Positions 26,615 to 36,700 are shown, numbered from the stretch's first letter. The stretch is 64,000 nt of DNA from Streptomyces formicae (GCF_022647665.1 NZ_CP071872.1:1736001-1800000); one strand, 5' to 3'. Numbers and translations are program-made. The notes: generated from the letters alone by a model not told the origin.

Positions 26615-26815
26615 ATGACCATGTCAGCCGAGTCCCTGCTCCGCGTCGAGAAGGGCCACGCCGACGCCGAGGAGCTGGCCGCGATCACCGCCGTCCTGCT
26701 CGCCCGTGCCGCCGCGCACCCCGCCGCCCCGGCCGGCCGCGGCCGCAGCACGGCCGGCTGGCGCCGCCTGGAGCGCCAGTCCGGCTTCCGCGCCCCCCAC
26801 TCCTGGCAGGGCTGA
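26615..26815 (+). CDS. accE: Acyl-CoA carboxylase epsilon subunit
   Basis: A 66-residue accessory subunit that in Streptomyces and mycobacteria binds the carboxylase alpha-beta complex and stimulates it. Features of the family: an N-terminal helix LLRVEKGHADAEELAAITAV, an Ala/Pro-rich linker and a C-terminal aromatic motif W-RLERQSGFR-P-SW. GAGGAG lies 13 bases before the ATG, and accB ends 21 bases upstream, so the two are cotranscribed. Confidence 0.92.
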   Translation: MTMSAESLLRVEKGHADAEELAAITAVLLARAAAHPAAPAGRGRSTAGWRRLERQSGFRAPHSWQG

Positions 26816-26832
26816 CGCCCCACGCCCCCGGA

Positions 26833-26861
26833 GGCCCCCGTTCCCTCCCGGAACGGGGGCC
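26833..26861 (+). terminator. Terminator hairpin after accE
   Basis: GGCCCCCGTTCC and GGAACGGGGGCC pair perfectly around a five-base loop and are followed by TTTC. Confidence 0.8.
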
Positions 26862-26892
26862 TTTCGCGCATGCCCGGCACGGTCGTCCGAAA

Positions 26893-26933
26893 GGGAAGGC
26901 CCCGCACTCCATGACGGAGTGCGGGGCCTTCCC
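26893..26933. terminator. Terminator hairpin between accE and conservon I
   Basis: GGGAAGGCCCCGCACTCC pairs perfectly with its complement at 26916-26933. It serves the convergent conservon on the minus strand and may also stop readthrough from accE. Confidence 0.8.
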
Positions 26934-26961
26934 TGCGTACGGGACCGGTACGGCGGCCGGC

Positions 26962-27543
26962 TTACCGGAGGCGGGCCATGAGGGCGTGCTCGACGAGGGT
27001 GATGAGGGCGCTTTTGGCGTCCGCGCGGTGGCGGGCGTCGGTGGTGATGATCGGGGTGTCGGGCCCGATCTGGAGCGCTTCGCGTACTTCGTCGGGGGTG
27101 TATGGCTGGTGTCCTTCGAAGCCGTTGAGGGCGACGACGAAGGGCAGTCCGCTGTTTTCGAAGTAGTCGACGGCGGGGAAGCAGTCGGCGAGTCGGCGGG
27201 TGTCGACGAGTACGACGGCGCCGATGGCGCCGCGGACGAGGTCGTCCCACATGAACCAGAAGCGGTCCTGTCCGGGGGTGCCGAAGAGGTACAGGATGAG
27301 GTCCTGGTCCAGGGTGATGCGGCCGAAGTCCATGGCGACCGTGGTGGTGGTCTTGTCTCCGGTGTGGGTGAGGTCGTCGATGCCCGCGGATGCGGATGTC
27401 ATGACGGCCTCGGTACGCAGCGGGTTGATCTCCGAGACGGCGCCGACGAACGTGGTCTTGCCCACGCCGAAGCCGCCCGCCACCACGATCTTCGCACTGG
27501 TGGTTGAGCGGGCTGCTCCGCCGCTAGAGCTTCCGAAGTCCAC
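26962..27543 (-). CDS. cvnD: Conservon I GTP-binding protein CvnD
   Basis: A 193-residue small GTPase of the conservon family, the G-protein-like output of the CvnABCD membrane complex. P-loop GGFGVGKT at residues 23-30; switch II region FGTPGQDRFWFMW at 88-99; the guanine-specificity loop reads VALNGFEG rather than NKxD, which is normal for this family. GTG 27543 overlaps the end of cvnC by 20 bases. At the DNA level it is almost identical to cvnD of clusters II and III, differing in about four residues (A11/G11, D/G near 160, final R/K), although the neighbouring cvnC and cvnA genes are divergent. Confidence 0.93.
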   Translation of the reverse strand: MDFGSSSGGAARSTTSAKIVVAGGFGVGKTTFVGAVSEINPLRTEAVMTSASAGIDDLTHTGDKTTTTVAMDFGRITLDQDLILYLFGTPGQDRFWFMWDDLVRGAIGAVVLVDTRRLADCFPAVDYFENSGLPFVVALNGFEGHQPYTPDEVREALQIGPDTPIITTDARHRADAKSALITLVEHALMARLR

Positions 27544-28099
27544 TGAGCACCCTTTCGAGCAGTGTCACGTCTGGCTGGCCGCCGGCGGACTCGTCGCCGC
27601 CGGGCTGGTGGATGGCGACGAGTCCGGCCTCCGCCAGGTCGGCGACGAGGATCCGGGCAACGCCGAGGGGGATGGAGAGAAGGGCCGAGATCTCGGCGAC
27701 CGACTTGATCTCGAAGCACAGCTGGCAGATCCGCTGGTGCTCGGGCAACTGCCCTTGCAGCCGCATCGGATCGGCCGTGGTGCTGACCAGAGCCTCGATG
27801 GCGAGCTGGTAGCGCGGCCGGGTCCGGCCGCCGGTCATCGCGTACGGACGCACCAACGGGTTGTGGTTGGCCGCCGGGGGTGCCGGAGCCTGGCTCCGGC
27901 GAGGCGCCACCGGCTGGATCCGGGGTGCCTGGGGCTGGGGCTGGTCGTACGACGGCTCGTACGGCTGCTGCGGCCGCTGGTACGGCTGCGGACCGCCTTG
28001 TCTGCTCGGTGCAGAGGGGAAGTTGAAGCGGTTCTGACCCTGCTCACCCGGAGATTGGTGAGCACTGTCATATGGGTGTCCGCCTGGGGGTGTTGCCAC
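27524..28099 (-). CDS. cvnC: Conservon I DUF742 protein CvnC
   Basis: A 191-residue protein. The N-terminal 90 residues are a Pro/Gln/Tyr-rich linker; the rest is the DUF742 domain with a winged-helix look (LVRPYAMTGGRTRPRYQLAI, KSVAEISALLSIPLGVARIL, VTLLERVLSGLRKL). CvnC proteins link CvnB and CvnD in the conservon complex. GTG 28099 is chosen for the ideal GGAGGAG just upstream; the frame is open to 28156. The N-terminal linker is about 55 residues longer than that of the cvnC genes in clusters II and III. Confidence 0.9.
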   Translation of the reverse strand: MATPPGGHPYDSAHQSPGEQGQNRFNFPSAPSRQGGPQPYQRPQQPYEPSYDQPQPQAPRIQPVAPRRSQAPAPPAANHNPLVRPYAMTGGRTRPRYQLAIEALVSTTADPMRLQGQLPEHQRICQLCFEIKSVAEISALLSIPLGVARILVADLAEAGLVAIHQPGGDESAGGQPDVTLLERVLSGLRKL

Positions 28100-28198
28100 T
28101 GTTCTCCTCCTCCGAGTGCCGTACGCCCGGTCCATGTCCCTGTGGTACCGCGCCACCGCACCCTATGGCGCGGTGGCGGGAAACGCACTGCCGTTCTG

Positions 28199-28621
28199 TT
28201 AGTTGAGAAGACTTCCCTGGAGTTCGGCACGGAGGTCCGGGGTAAGGACACTGCCCGCGCGGTCGACCAGGAGGGCCATCTCGTAGCCCACGAGGCCGAT
28301 GTCGGCGTCGGGGTGGGCGAGCACGGCCAGCGAGGAGCCGTCCGACACGGACATGATGAAGAGGAAGCCGCGCTCCATCTCCACGACGGTCTGGTTGACG
28401 GCCCCGCCTTCGAAGATGCGTGAGGCACCTGCGGTCAGCGAGGTCAGACCGGACGCGACGGCCGCCAACTGGTCGGCGCGGTCGCGCGGGAACCCCTCGG
28501 ACATCGCCAGCAGGAGTCCGTCGGCGGAGACCACCACGGTGTGGGACACCCCGGGGGTGTTGTCCACGAAGTTGGTGATCAACCAGTTCAGATTCTGCGC
28601 CGCCTGGCTCATCGGGCTCAC
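28199..28621 (-). CDS. cvnB: Conservon I roadblock/LC7 protein CvnB
   Basis: A 140-residue roadblock/LC7-fold protein, probably the regulator of the CvnD GTPase. MSPMSQAAQNLNWLITNFVD starts the protein; HTVVVSADGLLLAMSEGFPR and the LAAVASGLTSL helix are typical. GTG 28621 is chosen from AGGAG seven bases upstream; ATG 28612 is the alternative. It starts one base after the cvnA stop. The 3' third differs from the other two cvnB copies (LAHPDADIG, DRAGSVLTP), while the rest is nearly identical, marking the recombination history of this locus. Confidence 0.92.
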   Translation of the reverse strand: MSPMSQAAQNLNWLITNFVDNTPGVSHTVVVSADGLLLAMSEGFPRDRADQLAAVASGLTSLTAGASRIFEGGAVNQTVVEMERGFLFIMSVSDGSSLAVLAHPDADIGLVGYEMALLVDRAGSVLTPDLRAELQGSLLN

Positions 28622-28622
28622 A

Positions 28623-31600
28623 CTAACGCTCCTGGTTGTAGGTATTACCCGGGCCACTCTGTCGATCGTGAGTGGCCATTCCGTTCGTGTCGTTCCCCGC
28701 GCTGCGTCCCTTCTGAACACCGCGCCGCAGGTTGCTCAACCTGCCACGCACGTCTTCAGGGGCACGGGAGACCTGGGGTCCGCCCTGCGGGGTCTGCTCC
28801 GCCGTGCCCTCGACCAGATTGGCCTTGGGGACGCGCCGGGGGAGACCGGACGGGGTGACTCCGCCGGCCGCAGGCTTGCGGAGCTTCTCGGCCCGCTGCC
28901 AGCGCTCGTCGTTCGCCGAGCGCCAGCCATCGGAGCCCTCCGCCTCGCCCCGCCCGTTCTGCGGTTCCTGCGGAGCCTGGGTCTGTGCGGCCTGGCCGCC
29001 CTGAGCCGGCTGGCCGCCGCCACGGCGCGGCAGACCGGCGTCGGTGAGCTGGTGGCCGTTGCTCGGAGCGACACCCGGACGGTCGAAGCCTACGCGGTCG
29101 GCGCCGTTCGCGGGAGCGCCGGGCGCAGATTCCGCATCCTGGCGGTACTCCGGCTCGTACGCACCCTGGTACCCGCCCTGGTCGGCCCAGTTGCTCTGGT
29201 GGGAGCCGTGCGCGATCGGGGCGTCGTACTGCGCTTGGTGCTCCTGCGGGGCGTCGTACGAGCCCTCCGCATAGCCCTGGTCGGCGTGCTCGGGGTAACC
29301 GCCGGGCACCGGGAACTCACCGGTGCGGCCGTAGCCGTCGCCTCCGTCGTAGCCGTAACCGTTCTGCTCGTACGAGGGCTGCTGCTCCTGCGGAGCGAAG
29401 CCCTGGTCGTACTGCTCGTCGGCGTACTGGCCATCGGCGTACTCGGCGTACTGCTCCTGCTCGCCGTAGGCCGGCTGCTGGGCCTCGTCGCGGAAGAGCG
29501 GGCGGTCGCCCCCGTGCGCCTGCGACCCGAGGGCCGCACGGCGCTCCTCGCGCATCAGCGAGCGGTTGACCGGGTCCAGCTGGCGGGAGTCCGCCGGCTG
29601 CTCCTCGTAGCGCGAGTCGTCGAAGCCCAGCTCCGCGGCGGTGCGCATCGGGGCGGAGTCGAACGCCTGCTGCGTCGGGATCATCTGCGAGACGGTGAAG
29701 TCGTCCTGGGCGGCGGCGGGCTCGCCACCGCCACCGTGGGTGATCGCGTCCGGGAGCATCACCAGCGAGGTCGTCCCGGCCTGCTCGCCCGAGGGGCGCA
29801 GCTGGACGCGGATGCCGTGCCGGTCGGCGAGGCGGCCGACCACGAAGAGGCCCATGCGCTGCGAGACGGCGGCGTCCACCGTCGGCGGGTTGGCCAGCTT
29901 GTGGTTGATGTCGGCGAAGTCCTCGGCGGTCAGGCCGATCCCCTTGTCGTGGATCTCGACCATGACGCGGCCGTCGGGCAGCCGGGTCGCGGTGACGCGG
30001 ACCTTCGTCTGCGGCGAGGAGAACGTCGTCGCGTTCTCCAGCAGCTCGGCGAGGAGGTGCACGAGGTCGGTCACGGCCTGGCCGTGGATCTCGCTCTCCG
30101 GGACGCCGGTCAGCTCGATGCGCTCGTACGCCTCCACCTCGGAGGAGGCGGCGCGGAGCACGTCCACGAGCGGCACCGGCTGGTTCCAGCGGCGGCCGGG
30201 CTCCTCGCCGGCGAGGACGAGGAGGTTCTCGCCGTTGCGGCGCATACGGGTCGCGAGGTGGTCCAGCTTGAAGAGGTTCTCCAGCTGGTCCGGGTCGGCC
30301 TCGTTGTTCTCCAGGTCGGTGATCAGGGTCAGCTGGCCCTCGATCAGCGACTGGTTGCGGCGCGACAGGTTGGTGAAGATCGCGTTGACGTTGCCACGGA
30401 GCAGGGCCTGCTCGGCGGCGAGCCGCACGGCCTCGCGGTGGACCTGGTCGAAGGCGCGGGCGACCTCGCCGATCTCGTCCTGCGTGTCGATCGGGATCGG
30501 CTGCACCCGGGTGTCGACCCGGCCGGGCTCGGTACGGGACAGCTGGTCGACCAGCATCGGCAGCCGCTGCTCGGCGATGCCGAAGGCGGCGGTGCGCAGC
30601 CGGCGCATCGAGCGGCTCATCTGGCGGGCCACCATGCCGGCCACGATGAACGCGGTGAGCAGGGCGAGGACGGTGATCAGACCGTTGACGATGGCGTCGG
30701 TCCTGGCCTCGTCGGCGATCCGGGCGGCCTCGGACACGGACTTGTCGACGAGCTCCTTCTCGATCTCCGTGTAGCCGTCGAACTTGGCGGTGGCGGCGGC
30801 CATCCAGACCGTCGGCGTCACACCGCGCGCGGCGAGCTCCTCGGGCTCGTCGCCGGTGCTGATGGCGGCCACCATGCCGTCGTAGACGGAGCCGTTCTTG
30901 ACCGGCGGGGCCTTGAAGTCGATACCAGCGGCCTTGGCCTGCTGGGCGGCGGCGGCGAGCTTGGCGGCGCCCTCCTCCGACTTGGTGCCCATGACCGTCT
31001 TGAGCTTCTCGGTGTCCTCGTCCGTACCGCCGGAGACGTACTCACCGAGGGCGATGCCCTCCAGGTAGGCGTACGAGGAGAAGGCGACGACCTGACCGGC
31101 CTTGATGGACTGCTTGTCGCTCGGGCGCACCAGCAGCTCCATGCCGATGGAGCGCTGGAGCGACTCGGCGGCCTTGGCGAGCTGGATCGCGTAGACCATG
31201 CGGCCGAAGCTGGTGACGTTCCCGGTGCCGAGGCCGAGTTCGTTCGAGAACTCCATCAGGTAGTGCTGGACACCGATGTAGCCCTCCTGCGTGGCCACTG
31301 GACCGCCCGAGTTGTCCGGCTTCTTCTCCGCGGTCTCGATCGCGACGGTGTAGGCGCCCTTGCGCAGGTCCTCGAGAGCGGGCTCCGCGTTACGGAAGAG
31401 CTTGAGGCGGCGCTCCAGGCCCTGCTTCTCGGGCATGTCCTGGACGGCCTCGTCGAACTTCTTCTTGGCGGCGTCGGTGGCCGCCCGGGTCTGCTCGACG
31501 ATCTCGGCGTCGCGCTTGCCCTGGAGCAGCGGCTCGGCGGTGAGGTCACGCTCGTTCAGCAGCGCCTGGCCGTAGTCCGAGGCGGCGCGCACGATGAGCG

Positions 31601-31871
31601 CCGTCTTCTCGGCGTCCTGCGCCTCGTTCCAGGTGTCGATCGAGCCCTTCACCTGGAAGCCGCCCATGACGAGGGCGACCAGCGCGGGGATCAGGAGGAT
31701 GGCGTTCAGCCGAGTGGGCACACGCCAGTTGCGCGGGGACAGTCTGCTGGAACTGCCACTGGTGGGGGTTGCCACGGGCTGCACATCCGCAGGCGACGCC
31801 GCTGCCCGCGGGGGCGGGGTGAAGTTGCCCCGCGCCAGCTGCTCTGCGGAGCTCGATTTGCTTCGCCTCAC
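28623..31871 (-). CDS. cvnA: Conservon I sensor kinase-like protein CvnA
   Basis: A 1,082-residue membrane sensor. Membrane segments at 56-74 and 395-414 bracket a 320-residue extracellular helical region of the nitrate/nitrite-sensing (NIT-like) type. HAMP-like linker 415-480; a kinase-like core with LDHLATRMRRNGENLL (H538), N-box HLLAELLENATTF (605-617), G1 DKGIG (642-646) and G2 GLFVVGRLADRHG (674-686). The 370-residue C-terminal tail is disordered and rich in Tyr, Gln and Gly. Whether CvnA phosphorylates anything is unknown. GTG 31871 has a weak ribosome binding site. The protein is identical to CvnA of cluster II. Confidence 0.92.
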   Translation of the reverse strand: MRRSKSSSAEQLARGNFTPPPRAAASPADVQPVATPTSGSSSRLSPRNWRVPTRLNAILLIPALVALVMGGFQVKGSIDTWNEAQDAEKTALIVRAASDYGQALLNERDLTAEPLLQGKRDAEIVEQTRAATDAAKKKFDEAVQDMPEKQGLERRLKLFRNAEPALEDLRKGAYTVAIETAEKKPDNSGGPVATQEGYIGVQHYLMEFSNELGLGTGNVTSFGRMVYAIQLAKAAESLQRSIGMELLVRPSDKQSIKAGQVVAFSSYAYLEGIALGEYVSGGTDEDTEKLKTVMGTKSEEGAAKLAAAAQQAKAAGIDFKAPPVKNGSVYDGMVAAISTGDEPEELAARGVTPTVWMAAATAKFDGYTEIEKELVDKSVSEAARIADEARTDAIVNGLITVLALLTAFIVAGMVARQMSRSMRRLRTAAFGIAEQRLPMLVDQLSRTEPGRVDTRVQPIPIDTQDEIGEVARAFDQVHREAVRLAAEQALLRGNVNAIFTNLSRRNQSLIEGQLTLITDLENNEADPDQLENLFKLDHLATRMRRNGENLLVLAGEEPGRRWNQPVPLVDVLRAASSEVEAYERIELTGVPESEIHGQAVTDLVHLLAELLENATTFSSPQTKVRVTATRLPDGRVMVEIHDKGIGLTAEDFADINHKLANPPTVDAAVSQRMGLFVVGRLADRHGIRVQLRPSGEQAGTTSLVMLPDAITHGGGGEPAAAQDDFTVSQMIPTQQAFDSAPMRTAAELGFDDSRYEEQPADSRQLDPVNRSLMREERRAALGSQAHGGDRPLFRDEAQQPAYGEQEQYAEYADGQYADEQYDQGFAPQEQQPSYEQNGYGYDGGDGYGRTGEFPVPGGYPEHADQGYAEGSYDAPQEHQAQYDAPIAHGSHQSNWADQGGYQGAYEPEYRQDAESAPGAPANGADRVGFDRPGVAPSNGHQLTDAGLPRRGGGQPAQGGQAAQTQAPQEPQNGRGEAEGSDGWRSANDERWQRAEKLRKPAAGGVTPSGLPRRVPKANLVEGTAEQTPQGGPQVSRAPEDVRGRLSNLRRGVQKGRSAGNDTNGMATHDRQSGPGNTYNQER

Positions 31872-32209
31872 TCGACCAACAACCTCTCGGCGTCGGCACC
31901 TACGTTGTGCCGTTTATTGTTTCAGGGCCGTACTACTCACGAGTTCGTTGATTTCAGCACGCCGGGCGCGTCCGTTCCAAACAGCGGGAACGGGCCGTTC
32001 CGAGCTCTCCAGGCCACCGATAAAACGGGCATAAAGAGCGAGCCCCGGCAAATAGCGGGGCCAATGTGAGCACAGCGGTACCAGCCGGATGCGTCGAGTG
32101 TCCGAGCCCGGCCAATTCTCTGTCGAAACGTTATGAACACGGAGGCGGACCGTGTCAAAAGACACAGCCCGCCCACGATTTCTCTACGACAACTGCCGTA
32201 TACACGCGC
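31872..32209 (-). other. Promoter region of conservon I
   Basis: 338 bases between cvnD of cluster II and cvnA of cluster I, identical to 36969-37306. AT-richer than the genes. It holds a perfect GTGTC-AAAA-GACAC hairpin at about 32150-32163. No convincing gene: an 83-codon minus-strand frame lacks codon bias. Likely carries the cvnA promoter. Confidence 0.5.
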
Positions 32210-32791
32210 CTACTTGAGACGGGCCATGAGGGCGTGCTCGACGAGGGTGATGAGGGCGCTTTTGGCGTCCGCGCGGTGGCGGGCGTCGGTGGTGATGATC
32301 GGGGTGCCGGGGCCGATCTGGAGCGCTTCGCGTACTTCGTCGGGGGTGTATGGCTGGTGTCCTTCGAAGCCGTTGAGGGCGACGACGAAGGGCAGTCCGC
32401 TGTTTTCGAAGTAGTCGACGGCGGGGAAGCAGTCGGCGAGTCGGCGGGTGTCGACGAGTACGACGGCGCCGATGGCGCCGCGGACGAGGTCGTCCCACAT
32501 GAACCAGAAGCGGTCCTGTCCGGGGGTGCCGAAGAGGTACAGGATGAGGTCCTGGTCCAGGGTGATGCGGCCGAAGTCCATGGCGACCGTGGTGGTGGTC
32601 TTGTCTCCGGTGTGGGTGAGGTCGTCGATGCCCGCGGATGCGGATGTCATGACGGCCTCGGTACGCAGCGGGTTGATCTCCGAGACGGCGCCGACGAACG
32701 TGGTCTTGCCCACGCCGAAGCCGCCCGCCACCACGATCTTCGCACTGGTGGTAGAGCGTCCCGCTCCGCCGCTAGAGCTTCCGAAGTCCAC
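32210..32791 (-). CDS. cvnD: Conservon II GTP-binding protein CvnD
   Basis: A 193-residue conservon GTPase with P-loop GGFGVGKT and switch II GTPGQDRFWF. It is identical to CvnD of cluster III (37307-37888), from which it was duplicated. It differs from cluster I CvnD only at a few positions (SSGGAGR, QIGPGTP, MARLK end). It overlaps cvnC by 20 bases, as in the other clusters. Its product could interact with any of the three CvnC/CvnB sets. Confidence 0.93.
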   Translation of the reverse strand: MDFGSSSGGAGRSTTSAKIVVAGGFGVGKTTFVGAVSEINPLRTEAVMTSASAGIDDLTHTGDKTTTTVAMDFGRITLDQDLILYLFGTPGQDRFWFMWDDLVRGAIGAVVLVDTRRLADCFPAVDYFENSGLPFVVALNGFEGHQPYTPDEVREALQIGPGTPIITTDARHRADAKSALITLVEHALMARLK

Positions 32792-33179
32792 TGAGCACCC
32801 TTTCGAGCAGTGTCACGTCCGGCGTGCCGCCGGCCTCTCCGTTGCCCGGCTGGTGGATCGCCACCATGCCTGCCTCCGCCAGGTCCGCCACGAGGATCCG
32901 CGCCACACCGAGCGGCATGGACAGCAGCGCCGACACCTCGGCGACCGACTTGACCTCCCGGCACAGGTGGCAGATCCGCTGGTGCTCGGGCAGAAGTGTC
33001 GCAAGGTGCGCCGGGTCGGCCGTGGTGCTCACCAGAGCCTCGATGGCGAGCTGGTAGCGCGGCCGGGTCCGGCCGCCGGTCATCGCATAAGGACGCACCA
33101 GCGGCTGGTCGCCTTCATGACCGTAATCGGTGTCCACCGGGACACCGTACGGATCGTGAGAGGCGGGGGGCGGGGTCAT
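32772..33179 (-). CDS. cvnC: Conservon II DUF742 protein CvnC
   Basis: A 135-residue DUF742 protein with a short N-terminal linker (MTPPPASHDPYGVPVDTDYG) and the domain core LVRPYAMTGGRTRPRYQLAI, CREVKSVAEVSALLSMPLGV, VTLLERVLSGLRKL. Two cysteines (HLCREVK, CHLC) occur in the helix before the HTH. GGAGGATTC precedes ATG 33179. Identical to CvnC of cluster III. It is distinct from CvnC of cluster I in its linker and several core residues. Confidence 0.92.
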   Translation of the reverse strand: MTPPPASHDPYGVPVDTDYGHEGDQPLVRPYAMTGGRTRPRYQLAIEALVSTTADPAHLATLLPEHQRICHLCREVKSVAEVSALLSMPLGVARILVADLAEAGMVAIHQPGNGEAGGTPDVTLLERVLSGLRKL

Positions 33180-33295
33180 GAATCCTCCGGGAGTGACAGC
33201 AAGTGGTCGGCTGTGCCGTCTGACTGGGCCGGTGGGGGGCCGGATGGGGCGGCCTGACGGTGTAGGGCGGATGTGAGGAGCATTTCGTACGACTA

Positions 33296-33718
33296 CTAGT
33301 GCAGCAGACTCCCCTGGAGTTCTGCACGCAGGTCCGGTGTGAGTACCGTGCCCGCGCGGTCGACCAGGAGGGCCATCTCGTACCCCACCAGACCGATGTC
33401 GCAGTCGGGGTGCGAGAGCACGGCCAGCGAGGAGCCGTCCGACACGGACATGATGAAGAGGAAGCCGCGCTCCATCTCCACGACGGTCTGGTTGACGGCC
33501 CCGCCTTCGAAGATGCGTGAGGCACCTGCGGTCAGCGAGGTCAGACCGGACGCGACGGCCGCCAACTGGTCGGCGCGGTCGCGCGGGAACCCCTCGGACA
33601 TCGCCAGCAGGAGTCCGTCGGCGGAGACCACCACGGTGTGGGACACCCCGGGGGTGTTGTCCACGAAGTTGGTGATCAACCAGTTCAGATTCTGCGCCGC
33701 CTGGCTCATCGGGCTCAC
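33296..33718 (-). CDS. cvnB: Conservon II CvnB, chimera of the cluster I and III genes
   Basis: A 140-residue roadblock/LC7 protein. Its 5' part (right of 33490) matches cluster I cvnB, for example GTCTGGTTGACGGCCCC; its 3' part (left of 33416) matches cluster III cvnB, for example LSHPDCDIG and SLLH at the C-terminus. The switch lies in a 75-bp stretch identical in all three genes (33416-33490). The gene is intact, with GTG 33718 preceded by AGGAG. This junction is the scar of the unequal crossover that made the middle conservon. Confidence 0.93.
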   Translation of the reverse strand: MSPMSQAAQNLNWLITNFVDNTPGVSHTVVVSADGLLLAMSEGFPRDRADQLAAVASGLTSLTAGASRIFEGGAVNQTVVEMERGFLFIMSVSDGSSLAVLSHPDCDIGLVGYEMALLVDRAGTVLTPDLRAELQGSLLH

Positions 33719-33719
33719 A

Positions 33720-36700
33720 CTAACGCTCCTGGTTGTAGGTATTACCCGGGCCACTCTGTCGATCGTGAGTGGCCATTCCGTTCGTGTCGTTCCCCGCGCT
33801 GCGTCCCTTCTGAACACCGCGCCGCAGGTTGCTCAACCTGCCACGCACGTCTTCAGGGGCACGGGAGACCTGGGGTCCGCCCTGCGGGGTCTGCTCCGCC
33901 GTGCCCTCGACCAGATTGGCCTTGGGGACGCGCCGGGGGAGACCGGACGGGGTGACTCCGCCGGCCGCAGGCTTGCGGAGCTTCTCGGCCCGCTGCCAGC
34001 GCTCGTCGTTCGCCGAGCGCCAGCCATCGGAGCCCTCCGCCTCGCCCCGCCCGTTCTGCGGTTCCTGCGGAGCCTGGGTCTGTGCGGCCTGGCCGCCCTG
34101 AGCCGGCTGGCCGCCGCCACGGCGCGGCAGACCGGCGTCGGTGAGCTGGTGGCCGTTGCTCGGAGCGACACCCGGACGGTCGAAGCCTACGCGGTCGGCG
34201 CCGTTCGCGGGAGCGCCGGGCGCAGATTCCGCATCCTGGCGGTACTCCGGCTCGTACGCACCCTGGTACCCGCCCTGGTCGGCCCAGTTGCTCTGGTGGG
34301 AGCCGTGCGCGATCGGGGCGTCGTACTGCGCTTGGTGCTCCTGCGGGGCGTCGTACGAGCCCTCCGCATAGCCCTGGTCGGCGTGCTCGGGGTAACCGCC
34401 GGGCACCGGGAACTCACCGGTGCGGCCGTAGCCGTCGCCTCCGTCGTAGCCGTAACCGTTCTGCTCGTACGAGGGCTGCTGCTCCTGCGGAGCGAAGCCC
34501 TGGTCGTACTGCTCGTCGGCGTACTGGCCATCGGCGTACTCGGCGTACTGCTCCTGCTCGCCGTAGGCCGGCTGCTGGGCCTCGTCGCGGAAGAGCGGGC
34601 GGTCGCCCCCGTGCGCCTGCGACCCGAGGGCCGCACGGCGCTCCTCGCGCATCAGCGAGCGGTTGACCGGGTCCAGCTGGCGGGAGTCCGCCGGCTGCTC
34701 CTCGTAGCGCGAGTCGTCGAAGCCCAGCTCCGCGGCGGTGCGCATCGGGGCGGAGTCGAACGCCTGCTGCGTCGGGATCATCTGCGAGACGGTGAAGTCG
34801 TCCTGGGCGGCGGCGGGCTCGCCACCGCCACCGTGGGTGATCGCGTCCGGGAGCATCACCAGCGAGGTCGTCCCGGCCTGCTCGCCCGAGGGGCGCAGCT
34901 GGACGCGGATGCCGTGCCGGTCGGCGAGGCGGCCGACCACGAAGAGGCCCATGCGCTGCGAGACGGCGGCGTCCACCGTCGGCGGGTTGGCCAGCTTGTG
35001 GTTGATGTCGGCGAAGTCCTCGGCGGTCAGGCCGATCCCCTTGTCGTGGATCTCGACCATGACGCGGCCGTCGGGCAGCCGGGTCGCGGTGACGCGGACC
35101 TTCGTCTGCGGCGAGGAGAACGTCGTCGCGTTCTCCAGCAGCTCGGCGAGGAGGTGCACGAGGTCGGTCACGGCCTGGCCGTGGATCTCGCTCTCCGGGA
35201 CGCCGGTCAGCTCGATGCGCTCGTACGCCTCCACCTCGGAGGAGGCGGCGCGGAGCACGTCCACGAGCGGCACCGGCTGGTTCCAGCGGCGGCCGGGCTC
35301 CTCGCCGGCGAGGACGAGGAGGTTCTCGCCGTTGCGGCGCATACGGGTCGCGAGGTGGTCCAGCTTGAAGAGGTTCTCCAGCTGGTCCGGGTCGGCCTCG
35401 TTGTTCTCCAGGTCGGTGATCAGGGTCAGCTGGCCCTCGATCAGCGACTGGTTGCGGCGCGACAGGTTGGTGAAGATCGCGTTGACGTTGCCACGGAGCA
35501 GGGCCTGCTCGGCGGCGAGCCGCACGGCCTCGCGGTGGACCTGGTCGAAGGCGCGGGCGACCTCGCCGATCTCGTCCTGCGTGTCGATCGGGATCGGCTG
35601 CACCCGGGTGTCGACCCGGCCGGGCTCGGTACGGGACAGCTGGTCGACCAGCATCGGCAGCCGCTGCTCGGCGATGCCGAAGGCGGCGGTGCGCAGCCGG
35701 CGCATCGAGCGGCTCATCTGGCGGGCCACCATGCCGGCCACGATGAACGCGGTGAGCAGGGCGAGGACGGTGATCAGACCGTTGACGATGGCGTCGGTCC
35801 TGGCCTCGTCGGCGATCCGGGCGGCCTCGGACACGGACTTGTCGACGAGCTCCTTCTCGATCTCCGTGTAGCCGTCGAACTTGGCGGTGGCGGCGGCCAT
35901 CCAGACCGTCGGCGTCACACCGCGCGCGGCGAGCTCCTCGGGCTCGTCGCCGGTGCTGATGGCGGCCACCATGCCGTCGTAGACGGAGCCGTTCTTGACC
36001 GGCGGGGCCTTGAAGTCGATACCAGCGGCCTTGGCCTGCTGGGCGGCGGCGGCGAGCTTGGCGGCGCCCTCCTCCGACTTGGTGCCCATGACCGTCTTGA
36101 GCTTCTCGGTGTCCTCGTCCGTACCGCCGGAGACGTACTCACCGAGGGCGATGCCCTCCAGGTAGGCGTACGAGGAGAAGGCGACGACCTGACCGGCCTT
36201 GATGGACTGCTTGTCGCTCGGGCGCACCAGCAGCTCCATGCCGATGGAGCGCTGGAGCGACTCGGCGGCCTTGGCGAGCTGGATCGCGTAGACCATGCGG
36301 CCGAAGCTGGTGACGTTCCCGGTGCCGAGGCCGAGTTCGTTCGAGAACTCCATCAGGTAGTGCTGGACACCGATGTAGCCCTCCTGCGTGGCCACTGGAC
36401 CGCCCGAGTTGTCCGGCTTCTTCTCCGCGGTCTCGATCGCGACGGTGTAGGCGCCCTTGCGCAGGTCCTCGAGAGCGGGCTCCGCGTTACGGAAGAGCTT
36501 GAGGCGGCGCTCCAGGCCCTGCTTCTCGGGCATGTCCTGGACGGCCTCGTCGAACTTCTTCTTGGCGGCGTCGGTGGCCGCCCGGGTCTGCTCGACGATC
36601 TCGGCGTCGCGCTTGCCCTGGAGCAGCGGCTCGGCGGTGAGGTCACGCTCGTTCAGCAGCGCCTGGCCGTAGTCCGAGGCGGCGCGCACGATGAGCGCCG

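Larger units (their letters stand above)
28319..33490. repeat. Tandem duplication, left copy (5,097-bp period)
   Basis: Identical, as far as I can compare, to 33416-38587 at a constant offset of 5,097 bp. The offset holds for every gene in the unit (cvnA, cvnB, cvnC, cvnD and both spacers). The copy runs from inside cvnB of cluster I through cvnA of cluster I and cvnD/cvnC of cluster II into cvnB of cluster II. Confidence 0.9.

Noticed and set aside
28299-32069. A 1,256-codon plus-strand open frame opposite cvnA I, and its 1,275-codon counterpart at 33339-37166
   Set aside because: They are the antisense frame of cvnA in GC-rich DNA. The translations are Val/Leu/Arg/Gly-rich with no domains, while the minus strand encodes clear CvnA motifs.
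31914-32165. An 83-codon minus-strand frame upstream of cvnA I (and its copy at 37011-37262)
   Set aside because: Codon bias is poor, it lies in the promoter region and competes with a second overlapping frame; nothing recognised.
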